A stretch of 60,000 nucleotides of DNA from Apostichopus japonicus. Taxonomy: Eukaryota > Echinodermata > Holothuroidea > Aspidochirotida > Stichopodidae. The notes below the pieces were generated by a model. The model had not been told where the DNA came from, searched no databases, and saw nothing but the letters and a program-made list of their open reading frames with translations. The stretch spans positions 16,128,821-16,188,820 of the forward strand of contig NC_092578.1 of the NCBI RefSeq assembly GCF_037975245.1, given 5' to 3'. This document shows, one piece after another, positions 12,854 through 27,078 of the stretch; position 1 is the stretch's first letter; each line of letters opens with the position of its first letter. The position numbers and the translations under genes are program-made.

Positions 12854-15800
12854 CTAAAATAACTGTAGGGATTCAAGGTGGACAAAGGAAATGTCAAAAC
12901 AGAGCAAATATCAAATGTTAAATCCAACTAGGCTCCCGGAGATGAAAATTAAATAGAATTGCAGTTGTATGCCTGTAGAATAGGAAGAGGAAATTGGCAC
13001 TGACCTTGATGTAGATGAGTAGGTTAAAGTATGAAACAATACCAATGAACTTTTGAAGCATTCCATGTTTAACTTTAAGTGGACAAGTACTTCAAGAAAT
13101 GAGTTGACTGATTTTAATTTTTACAAAAAAGTCTTCAGCATAATGGCTCAAGACAGAGCATACACTGAACTAGCAGGAAACCTATTTCTTCAGACATAGT
13201 AAACACTGCATCACTGAAGTTTCAAATTACTGACTAACTTGATGAGTTTGTTCTTACTGTCACATACATGGCAATGAACGTAACACCACAATTTGGGAAA
13301 ACCTTTTTCTAGACCATGACTTAGGGCTTGGCGAAGTTCCCCTGGATTAAGTTGCGCTTTACCTAAGTCCTCATCCACCTATATAAGTTCCCATTCCCCC
13401 TTCCCCACGAGATCAAAGCCACAATTCGTCAATGCTCCACCACATCATGGGCGAGAAGTCCGCGAACATTATTACTAGATCTAGGCCTACGTTAACCAAA
13501 TGCGACCATTTGATTTCGTGAAACTAGTCATCGCAAAACTAGAGCACAGTGTCATTTGGTAAGCAATTGAGAACGCCGGGCCAACTACTAAATATGAAAG
13601 AGAAATCCCTCGATGGAACTACTAAAAGCAAACAATTTCAAGTGACCTGACCTGTTTTTCGTTGAGACCGAACCAAGCAAATTATACAGTACGTGCTGGT
13701 AGAACTAATGTTGGCAATGAATATTCCACAGGTTTTCTTTCTGTTTGTTAGTAAAAAAAAGTAAGAATGGAAACTAATGCTGACCAGAATAGCTAACAGT
13801 AAAATAGCTAGAAACATTGCCATCCGTCCGCACAACCACGCCCCAAGATATAGCATATACCAAGGGATCAGGGGGATACAGTCCAGGGCCCGGGGTCAAT
13901 TCCCAGGGCCAGAGGAAAAATAAAAGAAATAATATTTTGTTGTGATTTTCGTAATACATTTAAGGCCGGTAACAAATGTTATTTTTCCCGGGGCTCAACC
14001 TGGTTTTCGACGCCACCGTCAACAACCCCGAGCCCCTGATCCGATCAAGAAGCATCGCATACCGATCATCACAATCTTGCCAGAGCGTGGTACAGCAAAA
14101 TGAGAGATCAAAGTTACTGCGGTTGCGAGGCAAGACACAATGGAGTGCGATGCTATAACCAAATTCATTCCCCAAATCTATCTACCCAATACTGACGTAC
14201 AAGCCCAACGGCTCACTAAAATATACTAATAATGAATGTAGGCTAAAAGAGAAGTTGAAAAAGGGGGAAAGATGCCGGATGCGATTTTGACATCCATTTA
14301 GTCTATTTATTCCATCTTCATGGTGATTTATGCAATTAATGTTTTAGCTCAGTATTGTAGTTGTAGTGAGGCTCCGATAAAAGGCAATGGAGTTTTTCTT
14401 GGTTTGATTAGGACAAATTTCAGATAATGATTTAGGGAAAGATATTGTTGTTACATCTTATAAGCAGTTGGTTAGGCGGCTTCGGAGAATTCTATTCAGG
14501 ATTGGAATCCTTACTTCTCTGAGTTCAGAGACGCACTCACTGAAGAATGTTTCCTATCAGAAAGTTGTGAATTGAAATGATTTGACTGGGTTAGTTAATT
14601 GTCCTTTCCGAAGAGTTTCAATTGCTTTGGTTGGTTAGTTTAAGAATTGCAATAGCAATTGTGGTTTTGTGTTCAGATTTTGTTAAAGGGACCTTGATGC
14701 GGACTCCTTTCTGTTGTGTCATCATCGTTTTTCTTCCCCTAAACTAAATTTTTGTTATTGGTCTGTAGACTGTTACTGATAAAGGTTAGTGCTGAATGTG
14801 ATATGGAAATTATTAATTCGGTCCCAACTCACATTATAGAAAATAAATTAATAAAACATATGGTCGGTTATGTGTTTTTTCATCCATGCGAGTGACATGT
14901 GCTGTAACATCAAAACACATGTGTCTGTATTTACAAAGCTTGCTGTGGCAAGCAATTATTATACGGCTCTCCTTGTACATATGTAGCTACTGCGTACCTG
15001 GAACACAGAAATTTATACATTCTGTGACAGTGTGAGTGTGACATAGAACAACGGGAAAGCAACTAGTAAGTAGTATAGTAATAGTATGTGACGTATGCCA
15101 TTTAGGCCTAGTCTCAGTATGGGATGTGCGAATAAAGGTATTTGTGAGATTTGTATTTTTAGCATGGTTGCATTCGATTGGTGGTCATAATCATAAATAA
15201 ACACACTATTTTGAAGCCTTAGCAACATAAGGATAGGCCTAGGCCCGCCTGTACTTTGGGTTATGAATAGTAGACTGTAGAGTGGTGGGTAGGCCATGTT
15301 AGGCTTCGATTACTAATACAAAGAAAACGTCAGCTAGACTAGGTAGGTTTCACGGTTTACTTCAGGCATATTGATGCTAATAATACAAGCTAAACAATAT
15401 TTAGCCAAAGGCTTAGCTAGATAAATATTGATATAATAGGCCTGCATGTAGTGACAAAGGTAATGCACTGAGGTGAATAAAGTTTGGTGGTATGGCCCTA
15501 TGGGTAGTAGGACTACTAGTAATAGATATATTATGGGGGGGGAAAAAATAATACTATTAGGCCTACATAGTCATTAAACAGCAACTCACCATATTACAAT
15601 TTAGACGGCGTCTTGACAATTTACAGCTGATCTTTCAAAGTTCAAACATAAAAAGGGGTGTGGCACGAAATTTATAATTATAGCGAATTATATAAATGCT
15701 ATATAATGTATAATTGTGACTTTCCAGAAAAGATAAGTATCGTGTGTGAGTTCCAAGGAATAACGCGTATTTCAAGTAGGATGTGTAGAACAAAGACAAG

Positions 15801-18507
15801 AGGATTTTGATAAATCTCTATATCTCACAGAGCCACGTGGAAAAGTAGTCATGAATTCCCTTTCTCCGAAATCCTAAAACAAATTCCGGGTCATTCATAA
15901 CTCGAGGGGTACACCGGAAGACCTATGAAATAGTGAGGGCATACTATCGAAATAGCTAAATCTATCGTGATAGTATTGCATCACTACAAAAACAGTACAA
16001 GGTGCTACATAGGCCTGTACATTTACAAGTAACATGTGATGTTAGGCTAGGTTTGATACTGGCGATTTAATTTAAGGAGTGATTCATACTATGGGAAACG
16101 GCTACCTATAGTCCTTACTTGGTTAAGAAATCACCTTTTCTGTAATGCTTATACCTGACTGTCCTAACAATGTACATTGTTAGCTCTGTGAGTTGTAATG
16201 GTTGTGAATTGCATCTCTCATTGTCTAATAATTGCAATAAAACCTGACAAGTTGGTTATATTAAGGCAAAATGCTGAACTAGTTTTGCTGCCAGCCTCAT
16301 GGTACCAGTTCAGAATTTGGACTTACAACAGCAGTGTTCAGGGCTTGATATCTGCAATGTGGGTAACAAAAGGCCCATATTGCCAATGTTGGCCGTTTCC
16401 AATATCACTGGTGACATAAAGTTTCAACGATGGGCCATTTTCTGTGAAACTTGACCTTTGGTTCATTGGTTTTTCATTAGAACCAGAGGCCACCCCACTG
16501 TAACCAAGAGCAATTTTTTTGATCCAAGTTATTTTAATTTTGGTGTGCAGAAAGCATATAATTTTAACAATATTTGTACCTGCACAGTGCATACATTTCT
16601 AACATGAACAATAGAGGGGTTTAAAGTGAAGTTTACTGGATAAGGGATTGGGGGTGATGATGATGTCCCCAAGTACCAATCCCCTTTCTCCTGTTTCCTC
16701 CACTTTGTTTTTCCCTCAGTTCCTTTTTCCTTTTCTGTTCTCCCTTTATACCCCATATCCTTTTCCATATGTTCCTCCTTGATCAGTAAAAAGTTACTAG
16801 AGGGATTTTTGACATGAATGTACTTGGGGGATACTATGTTAGAGTAAGTAGAACTCTTTGAAAAGTATCTGTAATAACGCTTTTTGCACAGGTAGCTAGC
16901 TTTTACATATGAACAGCTCATTGTAGGGAGAAAAAATTGTTCCACCAATTTCAGTTTGGCTTTTTACAAATTTATAAAGAAAATGAAAACCAAAGTGCAT
17001 TTGATCAATTTGAAGTTAGCTTTAAGAAAAGAAGGATTGTCCTCTTCAATGCCTGAAATAACAACATTGGTAGCCTTATATCTGCAATGTATGCAAAGTT
17101 TACCAATATTAGAAGATATCAGTCCATCAACTCCCAAGGGTTTTGGATTTTTTTAATATAGTAAGCACGCACTATGCACAGTGCAGTAACTCATTGCCAT
17201 TACAACTAAAAAAGACAACACCCTACAGTAGGTATTACATGGAATGCTCATTCATAATCTACAATATTTGGTGCATCCTATCTCCATGGGTTTGGCTGGC
17301 AATGATTAATTTGTAAAAAAAGCAGGAAAGTTTTTGCATCTATAGGTCCAGAAAATAAGTCCTAATAGCATTTTGTAACATTTGACAGAGATGTAAATTT
17401 GTCAAAATTTAGTACTTATTCGAATGAATGCATCCAGCCAAGTGGCAATGTCAAGCAAAGTTAATGATGTCATCACAGCAATTCAGCTGAAGGTGTTTTT
17501 TCTTTCCTTTATAATATTTAACTCACACAGATTTTGTACAAAATCGGTTATATTCTGATGAAGGTCTAACTACAGAAAATGTTTACCGCTATTCAAACAT
17601 TCCAACTGTATCAAGTTTTATGGATAAAAATAAAGCAAGAAGATTATAATTTAGGAAAGTGAACTTTTGAGGAACATTTACAGTTATGACATCACAGACC
17701 ACGTATAATATCCACTCCGAGTGGTGAGGGGAGGGGGGTTGGAATTGAGCGCTTTGCCAGTCAAAATATCTTGAGTTCGGTATAAGATACTTTGAGATGG
17801 AGGTTTCAACTTTAAAAATGTGGAATAGTTTTCTTTTCCATATAATTGTCTGCCATTAGAATATATCCCTTTAAAAAGAATGTTATACGTATAATATTTC
17901 GCATGTACATGTAATGGTCGAGTGCAAATTATCATGAAGTGTCACATTAACTGACACTGGAATATACCCCTTTAAAATTAATCTAAAAGCCACAATATTT
18001 TAGGTGTGCAATGGTTGAGTGAAATTAGTATATATATCACATTCTTGTAAGCATTATGTTTTTGTATTTTCCTCTTTCATCAGATTTACACGCTTGATAA
18101 TCCCATATTTTTTGTAAATGATTCATCGAGTCCTATGCAGCAACTGAGGAGTCTAATACCAGCATTTTATTTGTTTGCCAAACTGTGGATTGGCTAAATG
18201 ATGTATAGGCCTGCCATGAGCAGAACTGATACAAGCCAGGCTTTAGTGTCAGAAGTAGATTGCACTGGTATATGTTGCTGTAACAATAAAGGTTTGCAAT
18301 TGGATAGCTACGTTAGACTACGTCGGACTTGAATCACTCGACGTAATGATTTCTCCCCTGGGAGAGTATTCGACACTGCCGTTGCTGAAGTATCTCATCT
18401 ATACATAGACTACTTACCGGGGTTCTCATTCCAACTGCAGCCGCAGTTACAGGAGTTTTTATTTTAACGGTGTAACCACTCACAGGGTCGGTTTCCTTTT
18501 TAGCATT
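12854..18507. other. Intergenic region between divergent MIOS and aquaporin genes
   Basis: About 5.6 kb separates the MIOS first coding exon (minus) from the first aquaporin exon (plus). It must hold both promoters and an untranslated MIOS exon, none of which I can place. No conserved coding block was seen. A short open frame at 13960-14175 on the minus strand is GC-richer than its surroundings but unrecognised. A MITE-like remnant occupies the 17.2-18.0 kb part. Confidence 0.6.
17180..17980. mobile_element. Diverged MITE related to the 20.3-20.9 kb element
   Basis: Phrases such as TATGACATCACAGACCACGTATAA, interrupted here by differences, and ATATCCCTTTAAAA parallel the order of matching phrases in the 20266-20906 element (TATGACATCACATACAAC, then GTATCCCTTTAA). 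The left end is not clear. It lies upstream of the aquaporin locus. Confidence 0.5.
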
Positions 18508-19093
18508 ATGTTGTTGTTTTTACATTCGTTAGTGATTTACATCACGAATTTTATTTTGGTGCTTTCGCTGAGGCCGGTTTTACGTCGCTTCTTATCCAAG
18601 GAAGTTTATCCATACTGTGCGGAGATACTATGTTCGTTTCTCATGGTAGCCAACACACACGAGAATGGCAACGTCTACGGCCAGTACGGGGTGGGCCCGT
18701 ATTCCGTCTGTCTGTTCGTCTTGATGATGGTCTACGCCGCGGTGGCCGACACCTTGAATAATCCGATCGTGGTCTTCGACCGGTGGTGGAATAAGAAGAT
18801 GTCGTCCTCCGACGCCAGTCTGAAAATAATGGCCCAGGTGATCGGAGCTCTCCTCGCAGCGAGGTACATGAAGTGGATGTGGAAAACGATCGCTCTGTCC
18901 GAGTACCAGGTCGCCAGGGCTAACTATCTCTCGTTGACTTGCGATTCGGCAAACAAGGTCAGTCTACCGGAGGCGATGGCGGTGGAGCTAGCGGCCGCGG
19001 CCGTGTTGAGGATCTTCGCCAGTTTTCGGGTCGGAGGTCCGTCGTTGGAGAAGTATTTCAACGCCGCCGCTACGATTGCAGTAATTCTTGCAG
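18508..19093 (+). CDS. Aquaporin-11-like, first exon A
   Basis: This exon encodes the first 195 residues, with one base left over, of a superaquaporin (AQP11/12 group), an intracellular channel usually placed in the ER. It starts at ATG 18508 and ends at the donor CAG|GTAAGG (19093/19094), phase 1. Hydrophobic segments begin immediately. Conserved blocks include YPYCAEILCSFLMVA, HENGN, LSEYQVARANYLSLTC and MAVELAAAAVLRIFASF. The first pore box reads NPI (in TLNNPIVVFDRWWNKK) instead of NPA. Exon B at 27115 is a clear paralogue. No separate NPA exon is visible before exon B, so the partner is inferred to be the exon at 29789, which fits in phase (ILA then GLEWTG), giving about 323 residues. 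It could instead be an orphan exon. Confidence 0.85.
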
Positions 19094-20265
19094 GTAAGGA
19101 AATGTCTTCTTTGAATTAAACTCTGGATTAAAGTGTATGAGTAATTATCTTGTGGAGGTTGTTAAACTAAGAGAGAGAGAGAGTGCTGGTTGTCTCCAAA
19201 TGATAGACAGATAGATTGATTTTTTTTTTTTTTTTGCAATTTAAGATGAACGTATGTTTTTCAACTACAGTAGGATATTGATACAGAGGAAGTGATATTG
19301 CTGAACAGTACAAATTTAAACTTGACTGCTTTCAACAAAAGCACTTCCCCATGGTATTTATTTACATATTTCCTAAAATGATTAACTTATTGTGCACTGG
19401 CCAGTTTTATCAAGTAACATATACAGTATTGAAAACGATGGTGTAGAATAGACAACCTTGAAGGTATAGAAGGGATTCACAAGGCAGCAGTTTATTCAGA
19501 CTGAAGATGCAGTAACATACTGTAAACAGCAAGATGGTTTTGTTTTCTACATAAATACTGCAGGAGCAGTAAAGTAATCGGTAACACAGGGAATGACTTG
19601 TTCTGGCATCCTGATAACAAAATGTTAGTGTGTAATGTGTAAAATTACTATTCTAATTGCAAAGATGTTTGTATAGCAACTTTTGCTATAGCACGATGGT
19701 GTGAGGCACTAGAGTAATAATAATACTACAGTACCTCCTCCCACGTCCTTTATCTCTTTGGTAAAAACTGGAGTGGTATCCATGGCAACCTTGGACAGAT
19801 TCAGTTTTTGCATTCGAGCAATAAACATATACTGGTACCAGAAACTTTCCATACGTCTGCAGGTATGAGTTGTACCTGATTTATTTTGATGTTGCCAAAA
19901 AAAAAAAAATTTTTTTCTTTCTTAGTCTACTATTTAATAAACACAGTTTCATATCCATGCATGAAATTAGTAAATGAAGCATTTGTTTGTGTAAAAGCTT
20001 TCCGCTACGACACTATTTGAAGGAACCTCGTTAACTTACGGATGTGAAGTACAATAGCCTCTCTAAATGAAAAAAATTTGGGTCATATTTTGCCTCATTT
20101 TTGTTACTAATTTTGACAGACTGGCTGGGAAGAACACGTATATCAGAGAAGAACACTGCACTGTAGCAACTTCAAGACTAAAATTTTATTTTGTTTACTA
20201 CTGTATGTAGGGCATAATTGTACAGTACCCTACTTTACTTCAAGGAAATTGGTTTGTAATTGAAC

Positions 20266-20906
20266 TTAAAGGGATACTGTACTTTGGTGGCTGAAGTAGA
20301 TTGCTTGACTTATAAACATGCTGGAAATTTTGTACATGTTGAGGTCAGAACCATATCTTTGTACAAAGTATTTTGTATCCATGGAGAAGATATACTAATT
20401 TTTCAATTTTTTTTTTTTTTTTTGGCGTTACTATTGTGATCTGCCAACAGCAGAAAGAATGATTTCAGCACGGCAATTCGGCTCAACTTTGGTCTTCGTT
20501 TGTCGTTATAATATTTAACTGGATTATTCACAGGGTAAAATATTTAACATTTATGCAAAAAACTTTCACGGATGAAAATTCCAAATACAGAGAATCTTTA
20601 CAGCTAAAGCAAACATATCAAAGGTAGATCTGTTTTCAATGATTAATAAATCAACCAACAGATTATAATAGGAGAGTAAAGCTTTTGAAGAATATTTGCC
20701 ATTATGACATCACATACAACTCACTGTGATCCACTTCAGGGACGAATCAAGGTTTTAGCGTACCAAAATCAGTTAAACATTCAATGAACCATAGCTTGAG
20801 ATAGGGGGGACAAGATACTGTGTTTAGATGCGGTTTTCAATTAAAAGTGTGGATTTGTCTTCTTTCTTAAGTCTTATCCATAATGGAATATGGAGTATCC
20901 CTTTAA
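20266..20906. mobile_element. TTAA-flanked MITE, 641 bp
   Basis: Perfect 13-bp inverted ends TTAAAGGGATACT...AGTATCCCTTTAA enclose non-coding AT-rich sequence in the intron after aquaporin exon A. TTAA could be the target duplication. It is related to the sequence at 17.2-18.0 kb. Confidence 0.82.
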
Positions 20907-22262
20907 TTCTACTTCACAAAAGCAAACACTGAAGCACTATGTACAGTACTGTGCAGTATGCAGTCATATTTTAAATTACTGTATGTGAAATTTGACTACA
21001 TGAATAGAGTACAATTTGTATAGTGTGATTATGTTTCGTAATGTAATTAAACGTTTCGACCCAATTTGCTCTCAGTGCAATGATGGTTTTCTTAATACAT
21101 TTTAACGCACAAATTGAATTTTGCCTTTTGACATGTTTCAATGCAATGATTATGAAGGTTAATTGGTAAACAGTCTGTGGAACTTTGTCGTTCCAGTAAC
21201 ACAAAGTACAGTTCTGGCGTTGAAAAATGTCTTGGGCTGGCATGGACCACTCAGGCTTTTTGAGACTTTCGGCGGCACTGCATATAAGTACCGTAGATCC
21301 GATCTGCGTATTTGTTACAGTTTGAGTGTTCCATGCAAGGCACCTCTATGTCTGCCTGTGTTTTCTCTCTGTGAAGTGAAGCACATGATTGATATTGGTG
21401 GGTTGCAATGCCTTTCTTTCAGTAAGGATAACATTTACAACATGCATTGTACTCTGTCAACTGACTCATTCAATAGGGAAACAGTTGTAGCAATATCTAT
21501 CAGTGGCAGCACTTGCTTAGGCAATCTTGTGGGGGGAAGGAGGGAACTAGGGGGCAAGGAATTTTTTTTTTGGGTAGCAAAAAATGTAACATTGATCAGG
21601 CGCGTATCCAGGATTTTCTAACCCGGGGGGCGCGAATTACTATCTAAGCGGAGCGCCACCATCGGTTGGCGCGCAGCGTACAAGAAAATTTCTGGTTTTG
21701 ATACCCCCAGATCACCGGAAATAGCACTTCTCGGGCTTGAAAATGACCAACCAGATGTAGACTTTTGCCTGAGAACCAAGTATTTCCCAAAAGTGTTTTC
21801 CATCCATAACCTTTTTGAAGATTGTCACCAGTCACACATCATGTTCGACCTCATTGCATGTCCTATGGATCATTGCTTTTGTAGGTGATTCTACGTCACG
21901 GCCCACAATATCCGAAAGCCCCACTTTTCAAGGTTTTAAGCCCATTATTTGTTGAGAATTTGAAAATTTACATTTCTCGTGAATAAAATCACTTGAAAAC
22001 ATACCCATAATGTTGCACAAAATTCAATCTATGGACAAGCAATATAGAAAAACCTCCTTGAACCCCTAACAGACAGGTCAAAGTTGCACGAGTAGAGGAA
22101 AGTATGATGAAGAATGTTGGTGAGGAAATTTTCGAAAATTCAGACACAGTTAATTTATTGGTGTAGAAATATTGCAACCTCTTATAATGGCTATTATAAA
22201 ACTTGGTTGAAGGAAATGAAAAATAGCAGATATTTCCGATATCAGGTATATCGAATCCGAAC

Positions 22263-22706
22263 ACTACACACATAGGCGTAGGTCCCATAGGAGGCGGTGG
22301 CGGCAGCCCCCCTCCCCCCCCCGCAACCAAATTTTCCCCCATCTTTTTCGGGCACCTACTGAAAGAAAAATAAATAGCAATGAATAGCTTAAAAATGATC
22401 TCCTTGGTAATTAAAATAAAGTTCTAAGCTTGGCCGACATTACTACTGTAAAAGAGAGTTTTGACATAAATGGATCTGTATGATTTTTCTCCATCTACAT
22501 AAGACATTTGGTTGTTTACATAGCATCCAGCGGTATACTGTGCAACTTTCACGGACCGTGCGGTACACGATGCCATGCACTGTAATGACTGATGCCTGCT
22601 TATATGATATTGGCATTGATATGTTGAAAAATTTTGGCTTTTTTTCGGGCAAGTCATTACAGCCCCCAAATCCAATTGGGCTCCTACGCCTTTAACTACA
22701 CACATA
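22263..22706. mobile_element. Small nested element between 12-bp direct repeats
   Basis: GGCGTAGG (22275) and CCTACGCC (ending 22690) are inverted. ACTACACACATA occurs directly outside both (22263-22274 and 22695-22706), with four extra bases on the right. It is a MITE-like insertion inside the 21.6-23.5 kb element. Confidence 0.68.
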
Positions 22707-23354
22707 GACAGTTTTTGAGGCTGTTCATCGTGGAACATGCATTTCAATGCTCATGATATGATGTTATATCTGCTCTTTGCTTTACAAATTTGAACAGGCG
22801 TGTAGCGAGTAATTGCCAAGGGAGGGGCGAAGCCTGTAGGCAAACTATCTAAGCGAAGCGCCACCATGAGTTGGCGCGAAGCGTACAAGAAAAAATTTTG
22901 GCCGAAAGTGCCTCCCAGATCGCTGGAAATGACACTTCCCAGGCCTTGTAAGTTGCATCTAAGCATTGTCTATTTTGAAATTACTAGCGATGTCATAAAG
23001 AAAATTTGCTGGGGGGGGGCGGTCGCCCCCTTCCCGAAATGCGTCATGTACCCCGACGACTCGGTCGAGTTCAAGACCAGCCACAGTTGGTTCCATATAG
23101 CACAATTGTACAATTGTTTAAGGCGTCCATACACACACACGCGTTATGATAGACCATATATAGTATTTATATAGATACATTAGTGAGAGAGGAAAAATGG
23201 AAACGTCAAAAATGGAGTTGTCGGTGTAAGGGGTAGGGTGAGGCGCACACCCCCTCCGTAATCCTTGATCTGTCACTGGCTACCCTGTGTATATTATAGG
23301 GATCAGCGCTTTAACTATGACTGTTCCTCTTTCTCTTCCCGAGGTCTTGGCTAT

Positions 23355-23483
23355 CTTCTACTCCCTCCTTTTTTCCTTTTTCTCTCTTTTTCTTTTTCTT
23401 TTCCCTTCCTTCCTCTCCTCCCTTTCTTTTTTTCCCCCTCCTTTTCCCTTTTTTCTTCTCTTTTTTTCTCTCCTCTTTTCCTT
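23355..23483. repeat. Pyrimidine tract (C/T-rich)
   Basis: This stretch of nearly pure C and T on the plus strand is about 125 bases long, just inside the right end of the nested element. Open frames across it are repeat artefacts. Confidence 0.8.
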
Positions 23484-23999
23484 ACCCGGGGGGCGCGCGC
23501 CCCCAACGCCCCCCCCTGGATACGCACCTGTTGATATGGGGAGGAGTCTAAGGGGAGGGGATGCGTGTGAATTTTTCTACCAGTAAAATGACTTTGATTC
23601 GAAATGGTGCTATAATTTGACAATATTTCACATATATCTTACCTTCCTTAAATATTGCAATTTTTGTGGTGAGCAAGAACTGTTTTCAAAGTTTGAAAAA
23701 CTGAGTGCCGGCGACTTTGAGCCAATAAAAAATGTTTCAGCAGTCGACTTTGGTCGTCATTGGAAGCTGTTTCTAATACAGACGATTAGCCGAGCGACAT
23801 ATTTTGGATAAGTACCATCTGGTTGGGGGACTCTGGGGGAGGGGGAAATCCTCATGAACCCCCGCCCCCCCCTCTCCCTGGAAGTGCTGCCACTGATCTA
23901 CAGAGCTGTACAGTATTTAGGTTCTACAGTCTGTACTTTTATTTTTAGTTGATTTTGGACTCCATTTACAGCAGGTAGGTGAACTGTCTTTGACAGGTC

Positions 24000-26900
24000 T
24001 AAAACCCATAACAGGCAATGTGTGTAGCTTGTTTCTTGCAGCTTGACTAGCCATGCAAGTGTCACTTCAGATAAAATGAAGAAAAACCTTGAAAACATAT
24101 ATAACAACTTTGTGACATTTGTCAAGTATTTGGTATTAAAACACAGTGAATAGTTTTGATGTGTTCTGTTAACCATGCAGTGTATAGTACTCTGTGTAAT
24201 GGACTCTTTCAAGTTTCCATGTCAACTGTATGATCAACTTCTATTTAAAGAGGCCTTTTGACACAAATAACTTTTGAAATATTGTGTAGGATGCCTTTTG
24301 GCTTGTGAACTCCCAGATCAAATTGCAGTTTGTTTCGTACTGCAGATTTGGCTCAATGCCAAGTTTGAAGTTTTGTATAAACCAGAAAACGAAGTATTTA
24401 TCATTCCCAAAATTTGTGTGCAAACGGGGCAGGGGTTAGCTGCATTAACACTGTAAAGAACAAAATCTTTAGCATTTTATGTGTGCTGGAGAATCATGTG
24501 ATGTGCTAATGTAATTCCATGTTGTCTATTTATGTCTTATTGCTGACATAACTGCTCTGTGATCATGTGATGTGGCTGTTACAGAATGAACAATGGAATG
24601 TTATGATAACCACCCCCCTGGAGAATGAATTTGACCTTTGACCCACACTCACAATATGTTAACAATCCAGAATCTTGCCCTCAAAAGATCATCAAACCAA
24701 GGCCACACTTGTTGACAACCCAGGTATTCCATTGTGTCTGCAAAGGAGGTCGGCTATAACTGTACAGTTTAGTTCAGTATAGTCTACAGTAGGTAGTTAG
24801 GTGTGTCTAGCCGTTCTGTGACTGTGAGGAGAATATTCTTGTAAAGCCAGAGACTTTATTTGTAGGTGTACCAGCTAATGGACTTTTGAGGGAATTAATT
24901 CAGCTCTCTCTCTCTGGTAGTTTACCATTTTCCAGTGAACATTGACACTTGACATGCGAGAATTGATAATAGTGGAGAATCTTGGGTACAGTTAGAGACT
25001 TTGAACTTGTAAAGTGACTATTTGTGTGTGTATATATATAGGGACATAACAGTCACCTGACGATATAGTACTGTACAAATAGATGAGTTTACTTGAGATA
25101 CGGTAGTAACATGTGTTTGTGTTTCAGGGGCAAAAGTCAAGTTTTCCAGATAACAGAGATCTTGGAGTAGTCTTTTAACAAACTTTGTGGTGGGCACACT
25201 GTGCAGCTTCCATTTAATACTGTATGTAGCGACTGTATGGTGACACTCTATTAGAAACAGTCTCAAGCTTATCAAGCGTATCATATTATATTGAAAATTT
25301 GTGATTTCCGAGCAGGTGGCGTCTCTAGCGGTATAAATGCCTTTTGAGTGCTATAGAGTAGCCCTTCTACAGTAGTGCATTGCAGACATTGCAGTCTCAA
25401 CTATTAAAAAGCAGAAGGAAATTCTATTTTACATTTTTCAAGAACCTTCTTTTGTCACGTGATGAATAGCTGGAAGGGGTACAACATGTGATAGTGCTGT
25501 TCTGAGTTCTTGCTTGCTCATTCACTTATGTTATACAGGCCTGTATAGTAATTGTCAGTTCAAAATACAGCCCTGAAAGCTCCTTTTGTACTGCATGGGG
25601 GTGTGTGTTTACAACTTTTGAAAATCTCAACACAGTCTGACAATTAAAGTGTCTGTCTGTCTGTCAGCCAATTGCCAAATTTGATGATAATCAGTTTAAT
25701 GTGAGACTGAATTTTTTGGGAAACTTTTGCTTTTTGCCTGGACTGGAATCAGAATATTTAACAGTTTTGAAAGTTGTTTTTCGTTTCTTCAAATTTTGTG
25801 GAGATTTGAAGGATTGGAAGTTTTGAAAATTGATGTTGAAATATTTGACTGTTTGTGATATTCCAAGCAATTTTCAACACACTGGAACTGATGAGAAAAG
25901 TAAACAGTAGTAGTGTACATTATAGTACATTATACTGTAGCCTGCCTCCTAAGTTATTCATGTTTTAGTGTGTAACAAGCTACAGGTGTGATTATCTCTT
26001 CAAGTTCTACAACCTTAAATGGAGTCAGTCTTTTGACCACCCAGCAGCACCCAGTGACAGAAAAGAGACTACGTGTTAAACTTGACAGTCATCCTGTGAA
26101 GCTACTGTGTATATACAGTGTTTTGCAAAATTATTTCGACCACACCTTTAAAATTTGGAATTGTTTTTATAGCATTTCACTCAATTTGAGCTTTTCGCTT
26201 CACTTGAAGTAGAAGTAGCGTGAAGTCCTTCCTCTAGAACTTTTAACATTTTATTATATACCCAGGAGTAAAGTTTGCCTGTTTCTGGCAAAACAAAATA
26301 TTTTAGCGATCTCAAAAGTAAAGATTCTGAAAAATCTGTTTCCGCTAGAATGAATGTGATTTGAATATTTATTCGGGGAGAAGAAACAAAATCCTGTCAT
26401 CCTCCGATGTTCTTGGCCTTGGCTGTGTGTGCACTCAACTGTCAAAACATTTGTTTCGCTTTTATGCTCTCGGCCAGACAGCTGAGAAGTTTAGCGATGT
26501 TTGCATCTGGATCGAATTGAAAGCAAAAGATTTTTAGCTGTCCTAGAAATAGGTCAAGTGTAAGTGACAAAAGGCTAGTTATGTGAGCGAGGTGTATTTG
26601 TGAGACGTGTATAAAAATCAGTCAATTTTGAATTATCTTGTGCAACAAGCTTGTAATTTCTTACGAAAGTGAAAGTAAATTGACAGGCAATTTTTTCCTT
26701 TTTTTTGTTTTTGCGTTTGCCGCTTGAAGTGGTTGCATTTCTTGCGGTACGACAAGTCTGTATGTTTTTTGACAAGATATATGACTATTGCAGTGAGGTG
26801 AGGTTGTGTGCATAGAAGAGTTTATGTTTCGATAGTGTTCATACATTAGGCAGACATCACCTTGTTTCATGTGAACAGTTTGGCTGTGGGGAGAAAGGAA

Positions 26901-27078
26901 ACCTCATTTCCTGCTGGGAAAGACAACGTTATGTGCAGTTACAGAACTCATGTGTTTCCTTTTACCCGGTTCTATGTATGTATGATAAAACATCATTGAT
27001 TCTCTCTCTGAGGGTGTTAACACATGCGAAGACAATTCATTTGGAGATTTCTCACCCACCGTCTTTGATAGTTTCATT
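24000..27078. other. Region upstream of aquaporin exon B, no gene seen
   Basis: AT-rich sequence lies between the transposon nest and exon B. If exon B is a separate first exon, its promoter and 5' UTR lie here. I see no conserved coding block and no second NPA-box exon on the plus strand. Confidence 0.55.

Larger units (their letters stand above)
21597..23530. mobile_element. Inner element of the nest with CAGGYGCGTATCCAGG ends
   Basis: The left end CAGGCGCGTATCCAGG and right end CCTGGATACGCACCTG form a 16-bp inverted repeat with one difference. TTGAT lies directly outside each end as a candidate 5-bp target duplication. It contains two copies of the hairpin core TCTAAGCG-AGCGCCACCAT (near 21640 and 22850), a smaller element at 22275-22690 and a long pyrimidine tract. 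Confidence 0.7.
21501..23895. mobile_element. Outer element of a transposon nest
   Basis: Inverted ends CAGTGGCAGCACTT (21501) and AAGTGCTGCCACTG (ending 23895) face each other, with TCTA next to each end. The element is about 2.4 kb and encloses the 21597-23530 element and further fragments. No transposase frame was recognised inside. It lies in the long aquaporin intron between exons A and B. Confidence 0.7.

Noticed and set aside
23265-23623. Phe/Ser/Leu-rich and Arg/Lys/Glu-rich open frames
   Set aside because: They cross a C/T-rich tract at a transposon end and have no family match.
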